The position numbers and the translations under genes are program-made. The notes under the pieces are model-generated. The model made no database searches. It saw only the letters and a list, made by a program, of their open reading frames with translations, and had not been told where the DNA came from. Shown here one piece after another: positions 49,791-59,068 of a DNA stretch of 64,000 bases (the first letter of the stretch is position 1; each line of letters opens with the position of its first letter). The DNA comes from CAZFAP01 sp964516325 (GTDB lineage: Bacteria > Auribacterota > JABMQX01). The stretch covers positions 14,990 to 78,989 of the forward strand of contig CAZFAP010000003.1 of NCBI GenBank assembly GCA_964516325.1, given 5' to 3'.

Positions 49791-51343
49791 GGCTTCTCCT
49801 TCAAGGCGGCCTTGATCTGCGCTATGAGTCCGGCGATGCGATGCTCCTTCTTGAGAATATCGTCGGCGAGTTGTTCGGGGGGTAGGTGCTCGAAGTCCTC
49901 CTTGCCGCGCGGGTTTTTGCGGTCGAGGTTGCAGTTGTTGGCGAGCAGCTCCGCGGCGGGGACCTTCCAGGCACGGTCGTTTTCCTCGCGCTTCTTCCAC
50001 CATGCGATGCAGTCGGCGAATTCCTCGAACTGGAGCGGCTGGGTCTTGGTGTAGTTCTTGCGGCCCTCGGGCAGCGGATGCTCGTAGTACCAGACCTCCC
50101 GGGTGGAGCCGGATCGGTCGAAGAAGAGGAGGTTGGTCGGGATCCCCGTGTAGGGCGAGAAGACGCCGTTCGGCAGGCGGACGATGGTATGGAGGTTGAA
50201 CTCCTTGAGGAGTTGCTCCTTGATGCGGGCGCAGACGCCGTCGCCGAAGAGCGTGCCGTTGGGCACGACCATGGCAGCGCGTCCCCCGTTTTCGGACCTG
50301 GCGCCAGGCCGCCTGAGCCGCCGCATGATGACCTGAAGGAAAAGAAGCGCCGTCTCCGAGGTCTGCATATCGGCGGGGAAATTTCCCTTGATGCCCGCTT
50401 CTTCTTCCCCGCCGAAGGGCGGATTGGTGAGGATCACGTCCACGCGGTCCCTGTCGCCGAGCTCCGTCAATTTGAAACGCAGGCTGTTTTCCGGGTCAAT
50501 GTCCGGGGCTTCCAGCCCGTGCAGGAGCAGGTTCATCTGGCAGAGCAGGTATGGCAGGGGCTTCGCTTCCCCGCCCCGGATGCTGCGGTCCTGCAAGGCG
50601 CGGCGGTCGGCCACGGTCTTGCACTGCTTTTCGAGGTGCTGGTACGCCTCGACGAGAAAGCCGCCGGTGCCGCAGGCAGGGTCGAGCAGAGTTTCGCCAA
50701 GGCGCGGGTTGACGACTTCGACCATGAACTTGACCACGGCGCGCGGGGTGTAGAACTCGCCGTTCTCGCCGGCGGCGTCGCGCATCTCGCGGAGCATGGT
50801 TTCGTAGAAATGGCCAAGGGTGAAGACCTCCTCCTTGGCCAAAAAGTGGATACCATTGACCTTGTTCAACACGTCGCGCAGGAGGTAGCCGCTGAGCATG
50901 CGGCAGGTGATGTCCTTGAAGACCGTCGCGATGACGAGCCGGCGGCGGGCCGAGCGGTTGCCTCCCTGGAGGGAGCGCAGATAGGCCAGAAGGCCGGGGC
51001 CGCGTCTGCCGTTGGGGAGGGTCGTTTCCTCCTGACTGATGAAAGCCAGCAGTTCCGGCCCGGTGATGCCGTCCTCGCGAGCGGCCCAGTCGCGCCAGCG
51101 ATAAGGAGGCTCGATGGCCGGACGGTGGCGTTCCCCGCGCATCTTGGCCTTGGATTCCTCGATTTGTTCCATGTCGTCGAGGAACTTCAGGAACATGATC
51201 CAAGTCAGCAGCGGCAACCGGTCAAGATCGGTGGATAGCCCCTTGTCCTTGCGCATGATGTCGCGGGCGGACTTGATGAGGCCTCCGATCTGCTGTGCAG
51301 TGGTTTGGGGCTCTTCCGCGGTTGCCTTTCTGCTACCAGCCAT
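49787..51343 (-). CDS. hsdM: Type I restriction-modification methylase
   Basis: A 518-residue N6-adenine methyltransferase. The N-terminal HsdM domain (LPLLTWIMFLKFLDDMEQ) precedes the catalytic domain with motif I LDPACGTGGFLVEAY (SAM binding) and motif IV NPPFGGEE (catalytic). GENGEFYTPRAVVKFMVEVV is the family block before motif I. It pairs with HsdS and protects the host DNA. The gene follows hsdR by 11 bases and overlaps hsdS by four, so R, M and S are one operon. Confidence 0.95.
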   Translation of the reverse strand: MAGSRKATAEEPQTTAQQIGGLIKSARDIMRKDKGLSTDLDRLPLLTWIMFLKFLDDMEQIEESKAKMRGERHRPAIEPPYRWRDWAAREDGITGPELLAFISQEETTLPNGRRGPGLLAYLRSLQGGNRSARRRLVIATVFKDITCRMLSGYLLRDVLNKVNGIHFLAKEEVFTLGHFYETMLREMRDAAGENGEFYTPRAVVKFMVEVVNPRLGETLLDPACGTGGFLVEAYQHLEKQCKTVADRRALQDRSIRGGEAKPLPYLLCQMNLLLHGLEAPDIDPENSLRFKLTELGDRDRVDVILTNPPFGGEEEAGIKGNFPADMQTSETALLFLQVIMRRLRRPGARSENGGRAAMVVPNGTLFGDGVCARIKEQLLKEFNLHTIVRLPNGVFSPYTGIPTNLLFFDRSGSTREVWYYEHPLPEGRKNYTKTQPLQFEEFADCIAWWKKREENDRAWKVPAAELLANNCNLDRKNPRGKEDFEHLPPEQLADDILKKEHRIAGLIAQIKAALKEKP

Positions 51344-51354
51344 CGTTCACCTTC

Positions 51355-53709
51355 CTATGCGGCGTAAAGTAGGGTTTGGAGCTCGTTCACCACGGCACGA
51401 AGTTTTTCCGGTCCGCCGAAGAGCGCGGCAATCTCCATGACGTTGCCGTGCTGGTTGATAGGCGGGACTTCCAGCACGTCAGGCAGCACGAACTGCGCTG
51501 TTCCATGCTCGGTGTATTTGTCGAGGAGTTCGTTCAGAACCTGCCGGGCGGCGGGTCCGAACTGGTCGAAGAAGTCCCTTTTTTCGGATCGCAGGCGCTG
51601 GGCGCGCTCGCGGCGGGTCCGCAGGGGCGCGTTGAAGGCCAGATGGCAGAGCAGGTCCAACGGGTCGGCGTCGGGTTGCTGGGACACCTTGGCGAGTTGC
51701 TCAAAGTCAATGCCGCGTTCCCCCAGATTTTCGATGATCTCCCGGCGCTGTTGCGGGTCGGCCCACTCGCGGCGCAGCTCGGCGGCGTTGCGATAGAGGG
51801 AGCGGACCTTCTCGGCGGTGTAGTCGGTGAACTTGATTACGCGCAGTTGCTTGCCGTCCGGGTCCAGTTCATAGACCAGGTAGGCGGCGATCTCAACCTG
51901 CCCGCCGTCGAAGTAATACTTGCGGCGTTCACGGGACGGTTCGTCCGGCGGCAACGGTTCGGGCAGTTCCTCCTCGTATTCTTCCGGCGTCTCTCCCACC
52001 TCGGGCGGGAGAGTCTCTTCCGTGCCGTCGCCGATGTGTTCTTCCGCAAGGGACACGGGGTCACCGTCGAAGTCCGGATCCGCAAACAGCCGTGTCGCGG
52101 AGCCGGTGTAGTCGAGAATGCTGAAGAAAAGTTTACCGTAATCGTCGCGGACGCGGGTCCCGCGCCCGATGATTTGCTTGAACTCCGTCATGGAGTTAAT
52201 GACCCGGACCAGAACGACGTTCTTCACCGTCGGCGCGTCCACGCCGGTGGTGAGCAACTGGGAGGTGGTGAGCACGGCGGGCGTCTGGCGCTCCACGTCC
52301 TGGAACTTGCTCAGGTGGCCCCGTCCGATGTCGCCCTCGTCGGCGGTCACGCGGCACACATAGTCGGGGTGCTGTTGCACGAGGTCGGCGTTCAGGTTTG
52401 TTAAGGCCCGCCGCATTTCGTCGGCGTGTTCCTGGTCCACGCAGAAAACGATCGTCTTCGCGAACCGATCGGTCGCCTTCAGGTAGGCCGTGAGGTGCCG
52501 GGCGACGGCTTCTGTCCGGGCGCGAAGCGCGACAATCCGCTCAAAGTCATTGGTCCGATATTCCTCGTCTGGGATTTCCCGGCCGTACCGGTCAAGATCG
52601 CCCTGGCTTGGACGCCAGCCAGCGGCATCCCAGGTGGTGATGACCCGATGGACGCGATACGGGGCAAGGAAGCCGTCTTCGATCCCCTGGCGCAGGCTGT
52701 AGGTGTAGATGGGGTCGCCGAAGTAGCGGTAGGTGTCGCGGTTGTCGTCGCGCAGTGGTGTGGCGGTCATGCCGAGCTGGTATGCCGGTTCGAAGTACTC
52801 CAGAATTTCGCGCCAGTTGCTCTGGTCGCTCGCGCTGCCGCGGTGGCACTCGTCCACAATGACGAGGTCAAAGAAGCCTGGACCGTACTCGCGGTAAAGG
52901 CCCGGACGGCGCTCGTCGCGGGCGATCGCCTGGTAGATGGCGAAGTACATCTCCCGGCTCTTGTTGGCGATGCCGTTCTCGATCTTCCAGCGGGCATCGC
53001 CGAAGGGCGTGAAGGTCTTGTCCTTGGGATCGTCAATCAGGATGTTCCGGTCGGACAGGTACAGGATGCGCGGTCGGCGATGGCCGCCCTCGCGGTTCCA
53101 GCGCGAGGACCAGAGTTTCCAGCAGATTTGAAATGCTACGACGGTCTTCCCCGTGCCGCTGGCCATGGTGAGCAGGATGCGGCGGCGGCCCTGCAGAACG
53201 GCCTGCAGCGCCCGGTTGATGGCAATTTCCTGGTAGTAGCGGGGGCGCTTGCCGCTCAGGTGGTAGGCTGGGGTGAGCAACCGTTGTGCACTGTCAGGAG
53301 CCAGTTCATCGGCTTGGGTAAGCCGCGACCATAGTTCATCGGGGGTTGGAAACGCAGTCAGTTCGCGCTCTTGACCGGTGGTATAGTCAAACTCAACGAT
53401 GGCGAGTCCGTTCGTCGCGTAGGCGAAGCTTAAGCCGAGTATTTCAGCGTACTCCTTGGCCTTCTGCATTCCCTCGCCGGGCGGGGACGTGTCCGGTTTG
53501 GCCTCCACTACAGCCAAGGGCATGTCCGGGCGGTAGCGCAGGATGTAGTCCGCTCGCTTGCCGGGCCGCCGCCGCACCTGCTGGCCGACGACCACGATCC
53601 GGCCGTCGGTGAACGTGAGCTGTTCGTTGATCCTGTGGGGATCGCCGTCCCATCCGGCGGCTTGCAGGAGGGGTGTCACGTATTTGCGACAGGTGTCCGC
53701 TTCGTTCAT
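51355..53709 (-). CDS. hsdR: Type I restriction enzyme R subunit (EcoEI-type)
   Basis: A 784-residue R subunit. The N-terminal nuclease has RADYILRYRPDMPLAVVEAKPD, the Asp and E-x-K of a PD-(D/E)XK site. Walker A MASGTGKTVVAFQ, the DECH box VIVDECHRGS, TATPLRDD and the motif VI region QIIGRGTRVRDD form the DNA translocase. The C-terminal region matches the EcoEI group (QRRRMQ-like helices and a long acidic linker rich in Glu and Pro). With HsdM and HsdS it cuts unmethylated DNA far from the recognition site. ATG at 53709. First gene of the operon. Confidence 0.93.
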   Translation of the reverse strand: MNEADTCRKYVTPLLQAAGWDGDPHRINEQLTFTDGRIVVVGQQVRRRPGKRADYILRYRPDMPLAVVEAKPDTSPPGEGMQKAKEYAEILGLSFAYATNGLAIVEFDYTTGQERELTAFPTPDELWSRLTQADELAPDSAQRLLTPAYHLSGKRPRYYQEIAINRALQAVLQGRRRILLTMASGTGKTVVAFQICWKLWSSRWNREGGHRRPRILYLSDRNILIDDPKDKTFTPFGDARWKIENGIANKSREMYFAIYQAIARDERRPGLYREYGPGFFDLVIVDECHRGSASDQSNWREILEYFEPAYQLGMTATPLRDDNRDTYRYFGDPIYTYSLRQGIEDGFLAPYRVHRVITTWDAAGWRPSQGDLDRYGREIPDEEYRTNDFERIVALRARTEAVARHLTAYLKATDRFAKTIVFCVDQEHADEMRRALTNLNADLVQQHPDYVCRVTADEGDIGRGHLSKFQDVERQTPAVLTTSQLLTTGVDAPTVKNVVLVRVINSMTEFKQIIGRGTRVRDDYGKLFFSILDYTGSATRLFADPDFDGDPVSLAEEHIGDGTEETLPPEVGETPEEYEEELPEPLPPDEPSRERRKYYFDGGQVEIAAYLVYELDPDGKQLRVIKFTDYTAEKVRSLYRNAAELRREWADPQQRREIIENLGERGIDFEQLAKVSQQPDADPLDLLCHLAFNAPLRTRRERAQRLRSEKRDFFDQFGPAARQVLNELLDKYTEHGTAQFVLPDVLEVPPINQHGNVMEIAALFGGPEKLRAVVNELQTLLYAA

Positions 53710-54189
53710 ATAGCCCCGTCGCCCACCAGGCGTGCAACCGTGGTTTATATGGTTTCTTCACAATAGCTTTAGGCCACAGGACTGCGGCATAAGACACCTA
53801 TGGCCTATGTACTGCCAGGGTTCCGTTACGAGCGACTTGGCCCCCTGCTGAACCTTTGGGCGGGGTTCTATGTGGTTTCCGTATAACCTCCCCATACATG
53901 CCTCCTCAGGGGCCTGGGCCGGACTGCGAGGGCCCTTCCCGCCCATCATTCTCAGACGCCATCGAAGCCCATCCTCTGACAAGAGCAATTGTCCCCGGGG
54001 CTTCCGACTTGGACCCGCTCTTGCCGCTGGCCTCTTCGATACCGGTTTATTCTACGCCCCGGTTGTAGTCTGTCAAGGCATTTTTCTGCTGACAAACTCG
54101 CCGGTAGACGCCGCCAGCGGACTCCCGGATCGCCTTGCGCCCCTGGCCGCGGCCCGTCGGGCAGGCGAGGAGCGTCACTCAGACTCCTC
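53710..54189. other. Intergenic stretch without a supported gene
   Basis: 480 bases between the hsdR start and the oxidoreductase stop. Short open frames occur on both strands but none has a ribosome site and recognisable composition. No clear promoter or terminator is visible by eye; the hsd promoter should lie in 53710-53800. Confidence 0.35.
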
Positions 54190-55272
54190 TCACGGGGAAG
54201 ATGCGTTGGCCGGACGGTCAGAATGCTTCAGCGGTAGGGTCACCTCCCGCCCGGTGCGGGCTGAGTCGTATATCGCCAGTATGAGCTCGACGGACTTCCT
54301 CGCGCTCTCGCCGGTAATCATCGGCTCTCTGTCGGTCTTGATCGCATCCACGAAATCGCGGACTAACGTGATGTGCCCTTCGGCGGAAATGGCTCGCGGG
54401 TCGGAGACGCCATGGGCCCTCTCTTGTTGAGGAGCGATTTTTTCATCCTCCGCGAGGCGCCCGCCCTTCGCTACGGCCCAGCGGGTAATGCCCGCATCGG
54501 TGAGGATAATCGTACCTTTCTCGCCGTGAAGTTCCAGTCTGGCGCCTTCGCCCGGGTTGCAGGAGGTGGCTCCTTCGATCACTCCGAAAGCCCCGTTCTC
54601 GAAAGTCACGATTGCCGCGGCTGTGTCCTCGACCTCGATGTCGCGGACGAGGTGGTCAGCCCTGGCGACGACGGATTTGACATCGCTCATAATCCACAGG
54701 AGAAGGTCAATCCCATGGACACCCTGGTTCATCAGGGCGCCGCCGCCGTCCATCGCCCACGTGCCTCGCCAGGCGCCGCTGCGGTAGTACTCCGGAGAGC
54801 GATAGAATTTCTGGTAAATGTCCCCGAGCACCATCTTCCCCAGAAGTCCGCCCTGGACGGCATCCCTGACTTTCATGCTCGCCTCGTACGTTCTCCTCTG
54901 GAAGATGCCGCCGAGCTTCACGCCTTCCTGCTTGCAGACCCTAATCATCCGGTCAATTTTCGGGAGGGTGATGTCCAGCGGCTTTTCGCACAGGACGTGC
55001 TTCTTGGCTCTCGCTGCCATGACCGCCTGATCCGAGTGCATTCCGGAGGGGGTGCATATACAGACGGCGTGGAGGTCGTCCTTTTTCAACATTTCCTCTA
55101 ACTCAGTGTAATGCGGGATGTTGCCGTGCTCGGCGGAGAACTTCCTCGCCGCCGCCTCGTTCGGATCGCAAGCCGCCACGAGCTTAGCATCGGGGGTTTC
55201 CCGTATGCCCTTCGCATGAAAGGGAGCGATCACACCGCAACCGACCATCCCAAAGCCAACTTTGTCAGCCAT
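54190..55272 (-). CDS. Gfo/Idh/MocA family oxidoreductase (cytoplasmic)
   Basis: A 360-residue protein with AGGAGG and an ATG at 55272. GFGMVGCGVIAPFHAKGI is the nucleotide-binding loop and HVLCEKPLDITLPKID the catalytic EKP block. The C-terminal domain has GGGALMNQGVHGIDLLLWIMSD, a family block with the His implicated in catalysis. Unlike the homologue at 35415-36785 it has no export signal and keeps EKP intact. It probably oxidises or reduces a sugar or cyclitol with NAD(P). The gene is monocistronic. Confidence 0.88.
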   Translation of the reverse strand: MADKVGFGMVGCGVIAPFHAKGIRETPDAKLVAACDPNEAAARKFSAEHGNIPHYTELEEMLKKDDLHAVCICTPSGMHSDQAVMAARAKKHVLCEKPLDITLPKIDRMIRVCKQEGVKLGGIFQRRTYEASMKVRDAVQGGLLGKMVLGDIYQKFYRSPEYYRSGAWRGTWAMDGGGALMNQGVHGIDLLLWIMSDVKSVVARADHLVRDIEVEDTAAAIVTFENGAFGVIEGATSCNPGEGARLELHGEKGTIILTDAGITRWAVAKGGRLAEDEKIAPQQERAHGVSDPRAISAEGHITLVRDFVDAIKTDREPMITGESARKSVELILAIYDSARTGREVTLPLKHSDRPANASSP

Positions 55273-55512
55273 TCTCTTCTTCCTCCTTCATGAAATTGCA
55301 GAGTCACGCGAGACCGCCCAAGGCGGCTTTTCGGCGTCAGCCTTCGTGCTGTCCATCTTGACAATTAGATTGACTCAGCGCCGCTTTCGTCCCCTCCCCC
55401 TACCCTCTTTCAGCGCCAAGCACGTTCGGATAAAGGATACCCTGCCTACGGCCGCTTTATGGCCGGCATTTTACCACGAAAATCGGCTGACGTCTGCCAC
55501 CAATCAAAGCTG

Positions 55513-55766
55513 GGGTGTGGCTGTACTTTGGTGGTGTGATCTGGCTGACGTGGGGGGCGGGCATCAGGGGAAGCCCCACTGAAGCGGGCTGCGAGGGGGA
55601 AGATGGCGACCTGGGCACCCCCGGCGAACCGGGGGGCTACCAGGAGTGGCGCCGGCTGGAAGCCGGCTGGCGACCCTACCCCGTAGTGACGGCCGCCGCC
55701 GAGTGTCAGGGTGGGCTCGTACCGGTCGTGCGCGGAACGGGAAACCCCCGAAATACAGCCACACCC
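55513..55766. repeat. ITR-flanked palindrome-rich element (MITE-like)
   Basis: GGTGTGGCTGTACTTTGGTGG near 55513-55533 is repeated inverted, with two or three changes, at about 55745-55766. Between them are several GC-rich palindromes (for example gcgccggctggaagccggc near 55650) and no transposase. The open frame across it on the minus strand is a by-product of the repeat. It resembles a small non-autonomous element, but no target-site duplication was confirmed. The rest of the 55273-55994 gap holds the promoter at 55873-55901 and no other supported gene. Confidence 0.5.
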
Positions 55767-55872
55767 GCAGAGCTGTGTCCCGAAATCTTTGGCGGCGACT
55801 CCAGATCCCCACGCGAAGGGAAAGAGTTGTCGTGATTCTGTAGAATAACCAAAGGACAATTCTCGTCAAAGT

Positions 55873-55901
55873 TTGGCGGATGGGCGGATGCGATGTATAA
55901 T
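55873..55901 (+). promoter_or_regulatory. Promoter of the small lipoprotein gene
   Basis: -35 TTGGCG (55873-55878), 17-base spacer, perfect -10 TATAAT (55896-55901). Transcription would start near 55908, giving a leader of about 87 bases before the ATG at 55995. Confidence 0.6.
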
Positions 55902-55994
55902 AAACGAGCATCCTGCCCGGCAAGGGCAAACAAAAAACGCTGACACAAAGGGGCGTTCGCGCTCATTTTCTCAAATGGAAAGGAGAACAAAGCG

Positions 55995-56297
55995 ATGAAA
56001 AGCCTGGTCAGGATTCTGGCTGTTTTTCTGCTCTTGGGCACCGCTGCCAGTCTGCTCGGAGGATGCGGCGACGGAGATCACCATCATGACATGGTCGAGG
56101 ATTTCTCCATCACCGTCATCAACGACACCCCCTGGGATATTTTCGTCGAGCCTTTTGGCTTCCTGCTGGCGCCGGGCGACACAGTGGACATTGACGTCGG
56201 GTACGATGTTGTCCATGTGATAGCCGTGAGACACTTTGACGGACTGGTGCTCGCGGAACTCGACATGGTTCGGGGAGATGTTCTGGTAGTTCATTAG
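55995..56297 (+). CDS. Small lipoprotein
   Basis: A 100-residue predicted lipoprotein with an AAGGAG ribosome site. The signal LVRILAVFLLLGTAASLLGGC ends in a lipobox (LGGC). The mature 77 residues start with GDGDHHHDMVEDF, a His/Asp cluster that could bind metal, and continue as short beta strands (FSITVINDTPWDIFVEPFGFLLAPGDTVDIDVG) resembling a small immunoglobulin-like or beta-sandwich domain. The family is unknown. It has its own promoter and is the only gene on its transcript. Confidence 0.72.
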   Translation: MKSLVRILAVFLLLGTAASLLGGCGDGDHHHDMVEDFSITVINDTPWDIFVEPFGFLLAPGDTVDIDVGYDVVHVIAVRHFDGLVLAELDMVRGDVLVVH

Positions 56298-56454
56298 CGC
56301 GCTGCCCAGTGCAGGACTGCGCGACGTTGCGACGCCCGGCATTTACCCTCGGAGCGATCGAGCTTGCTTTGGCTCTGCCGGCCTCTCCCGAGGAGGAGTC
56401 GGCGCGATAGTGCCTGGGCGTGCATGCGGGCGGACGTGGAAATGAGAGAGTGGT

Positions 56455-57975
56455 TCAGGTCAGGAGCTTATCTTCCTCCGGTCGGTGGATGATAAGCTCC
56501 GGTTTTCTTCTCCAGGGATAGATGGCAAAGATCGTTGCCAGGATGAAGGAGAGAATGAGGGCGTTAAGCCCGATAAGGACCAGCGCTTTCGCGGGGTAAT
56601 CGCCGTAGCCGTTCTTGATGATGTCCACAACGTCCATCACGTAGATTGCCCCGAGGATGGCCGGAGCACCGAACTTGATGACGTGATCCCAGATTCGGGG
56701 TAACTTCCACCGGGAAACGTCGTTGACGTGTTTCCTGATTTTGCTCGCCTTCAAGACCCACCCTATGAAGACGCATTCGAGGAGGCCCGCCAAAACCAGC
56801 CCGTAGTGGTTAATGAACCTGTCCACGATGTCCAGCCAGATCAGCCCGCTGCGGCAAAGAAAGACCACACTCCCCAGAAAGCCAGTCCCGCACAGGATAC
56901 TGACAACTTTTTTTCGGGAGACCAAGAACTTGTCTGTGATGGCGCATGTGAGAGCTTCGATTATCGAGATCGCGGAAGTAATTCCTGCAATCGCCAGGCA
57001 CGTGAAGAAGAATACTCCGAAGAGGCGGTTAAAGGCGGGCAACTCCGAGATGGCCTGAGGGTAGGTTACAAATGCGAGGGTCACCCCTTCCGCCACGACC
57101 TTGTTCACGGGGAGGTTTCTGACGTGAGAAAGGTATCCGAGGGCGCCGAAAACCGCGAAACCCGCAGTGAAAGAGTAAAGGCTATCCGCGGCGCTGGTAA
57201 TGACGGCGTTTTTCATGAGGTCGCTTTTTCTGGGCAGATAGCTCGCGTATGCGATCATAATCCCAAAACCGATGGATAGCGTGAAGAAGATTTGCCCGTA
57301 GGCGCTCGTCCAGACTCTAATGTCCTTCAGCTTGCTCCAATCGGGTTTCAAGTAGAACGTAAGTCCGCGTCCTGCTCCCTCGAGGCTGCATGCCCAGAAA
57401 GCGAGAATCAATGTCAGGATGAAAAGAGCCGGCATGAATATCTTGCAGGCTCTTTCAATTCCCCTGTTCACCTCCTCGTAGCAGATGAACCATATGATGA
57501 GCCAAGCGAAGAGAGTGCTGACGAAGATTGGGGAGACAATATCCTGGAGGTTCCAGGGGCTGTCGGTCTTTTTCAGGAACGTCCCCAAAAAGAATTTCGC
57601 CGTATCCTTCCCCCACGCGAGGTCGAGGCTGAACCAGGTGTAGTTGAGGCACCAGCCAATGACAACCATGTAGTAGAGCATGATGCCGTACATGACCATG
57701 AGGGGCATCCACCAGCCGAACCATTCCAGCCTTTTGTTAACTCGCCAAAACGAGAGAACCGACGACCCCAACATGCTGTGGCCAAGGCCAAACTCGAGGA
57801 TCATTAAAGGTATTCCGGCCGTCACAAGCGCTACAACGTATGGAATCAGGTAGGCGCCGCCGCCATTCTGATAGACCATATAGCTGAACCGCCAAATGTT
57901 CCCCAGGCCTATGGCGGAGCCCATCGCTGCGAGCAAAAAGCCCGACTGCGACGACCATTTCGACCTCTGCTCCAT
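56455..57975 (-). CDS. Sodium-dependent neurotransmitter-type symporter (NSS)
   Basis: A 506-residue membrane protein with about 12 helices. The N-terminal GFLLAAMGSAIGLGNIWRFSYMVYQNGGGAYLIPY is the NSS/LeuT signature with the Na+ and substrate-binding unwound helix. Members carry amino acids or related amines with sodium. ATG 57975 has AGGAGGTG; an ATG 45 bases upstream is less likely. It is convergent with the small lipoprotein and has no operon partner, so the substrate is unknown. Confidence 0.92.
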   Translation of the reverse strand: MEQRSKWSSQSGFLLAAMGSAIGLGNIWRFSYMVYQNGGGAYLIPYVVALVTAGIPLMILEFGLGHSMLGSSVLSFWRVNKRLEWFGWWMPLMVMYGIMLYYMVVIGWCLNYTWFSLDLAWGKDTAKFFLGTFLKKTDSPWNLQDIVSPIFVSTLFAWLIIWFICYEEVNRGIERACKIFMPALFILTLILAFWACSLEGAGRGLTFYLKPDWSKLKDIRVWTSAYGQIFFTLSIGFGIMIAYASYLPRKSDLMKNAVITSAADSLYSFTAGFAVFGALGYLSHVRNLPVNKVVAEGVTLAFVTYPQAISELPAFNRLFGVFFFTCLAIAGITSAISIIEALTCAITDKFLVSRKKVVSILCGTGFLGSVVFLCRSGLIWLDIVDRFINHYGLVLAGLLECVFIGWVLKASKIRKHVNDVSRWKLPRIWDHVIKFGAPAILGAIYVMDVVDIIKNGYGDYPAKALVLIGLNALILSFILATIFAIYPWRRKPELIIHRPEEDKLLT

Positions 57976-58280
57976 CGGCACCTCCTTGCGGCTTTCGTCC
58001 GCCCCTTCTTTTGCGGACAAGAGAACTCAATAGCCGCGGTCCTCTCTTTGTCGGCTGCAATGCCCAGAGTGCCGCGGGTTTCCGTGGCCCTCAAGGCTTC
58101 CAACCGAGAGGGTCAAGGCAACGTCCAAGAGTCGGTCAACTGAAAAGTCTGCGAGGGCAATTTTCCACTTCCGGAACCCAAAATCAAGTCAAAAACCTTA
58201 ACCGCGGTAACCGCTCAGTTACGGGCGGACAACCCCACAACAATCCGACCCGCCGGGGCGAGTCAGCCCTTCCTTGTTTC

Positions 58281-58310
58281 TCGTCTGCGTCCATCTGCGT
58301 TCATCTGCGG
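58281..58310. repeat. Three tandem 10-mers of the TCATCTGCGT type
   Basis: tcgtctgcgt, ccatctgcgt and tcatctgcgg follow each other directly. Short phrases like this (ATCTGCGTCCATCTGCG) are frequent spacer repeats in environmental bacteria, from memory. The surrounding spacer (57976-59068) otherwise holds the glycosidase remnant, a perfect 14-base palindrome (58342-58355), and a promoter. Confidence 0.5.
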
Positions 58311-58377
58311 TTTCATCTCTCCTACCGACGCCGCCGCAGCACGGGGGATCCCCCGCCTATAACTGAGGCGTTACTAA

Positions 58378-58635
58378 CCGCGCCGAAGGGGCGAGACAGG
58401 ACCGGTCGTCCTCCATGTCCTCAACCGCGATTACGATGCTGAGGCCGATCGGATGCGCCCGGCGAAAGACGTTCGGGTCGGCTTCCCGAGAAGGATACTG
58501 CAAGGTCTCAGGGGGCAGGCGAAGTTGCTGGCTTATGATGGCGACGAACAGGACGCGCGCATCGAAACCGATGGCGACACGGCGCGCATAACCATCCCCG
58601 AGCTGCGTTTGTGGACGCTGGTGGCAATTGAATGA
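58378..58635 (+). pseudogene. C-terminal remnant of a glycosidase-like gene
   Basis: Directly after TAA (58375-58377) the plus-strand frame reads GPVVLHVLNRDYDAEADRM, then a run to ARITIPELRLWTLVAIE and a stop. This is the typical end of glycoside hydrolase C-terminal beta-sandwich domains (a final strand with LWTLVAIE). There is no start codon or upstream homology, so it looks like the 3' end of a deleted gene. Length is about 85 codons. No intact copy is seen in this window. Confidence 0.55.
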
Positions 58636-58996
58636 GGCCAAAAATCACGCAGCCGGTCCGTCCCGTGCGGCGCAGCCGCATCTGCAACAAAGGGATCCAC
58701 CGAGATCTGGGTTGACAACCAGGAAAGAAATGGCAATACTTCCCTCAGCCGGTGAAATCCCGCGAACAGACGGGACTGAAGAGCAATCCCGCAAAAGGCG
58801 AGACTGGGTGGCGGCGGAGATCCGTCCGGGGGAGTTCCTCCCCGGCCGCAGGCTTTGGGCAGGCACCCCCCCAATCCTTGGGTCGGAGACAAGAGAATAC
58901 GCCAAAGATGGTGCACCTCTTGGAGCCTTATTTTAATCACAGTGGGTTGGGACGGCCCTCATCATTCCGGATCCTACCGCTTCTCACATTTTTCAA

Positions 58997-59026
58997 TTGT
59001 CAAGGTGCCGGCAGCAAACATATCAT
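58997..59026 (+). promoter_or_regulatory. Promoter of the sensory operon
   Basis: -35 TTGTCA (58997-59002), 18-base spacer, -10 TATCAT (59021-59026). Transcription should begin near 59033, about 36 bases before the GTG start at 59069. An AGGAGG site (59057-59062) is correctly spaced. Confidence 0.6.
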
Positions 59027-59068
59027 TGGGGCGATCGTACGTCTTTTCAATTCATCAGGAGGTGCGCA

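Noticed and set aside
49886..51238. Open frame of 450 codons on the plus strand
   Set aside because: Antisense to hsdM with its canonical motifs. No ribosome site or domain pattern.
55446..55859. Minus-strand open frame of 137 codons
   Set aside because: It is made by translating the ITR element and palindromes. Such frames are often annotated as hypothetical proteins but have no coding support.
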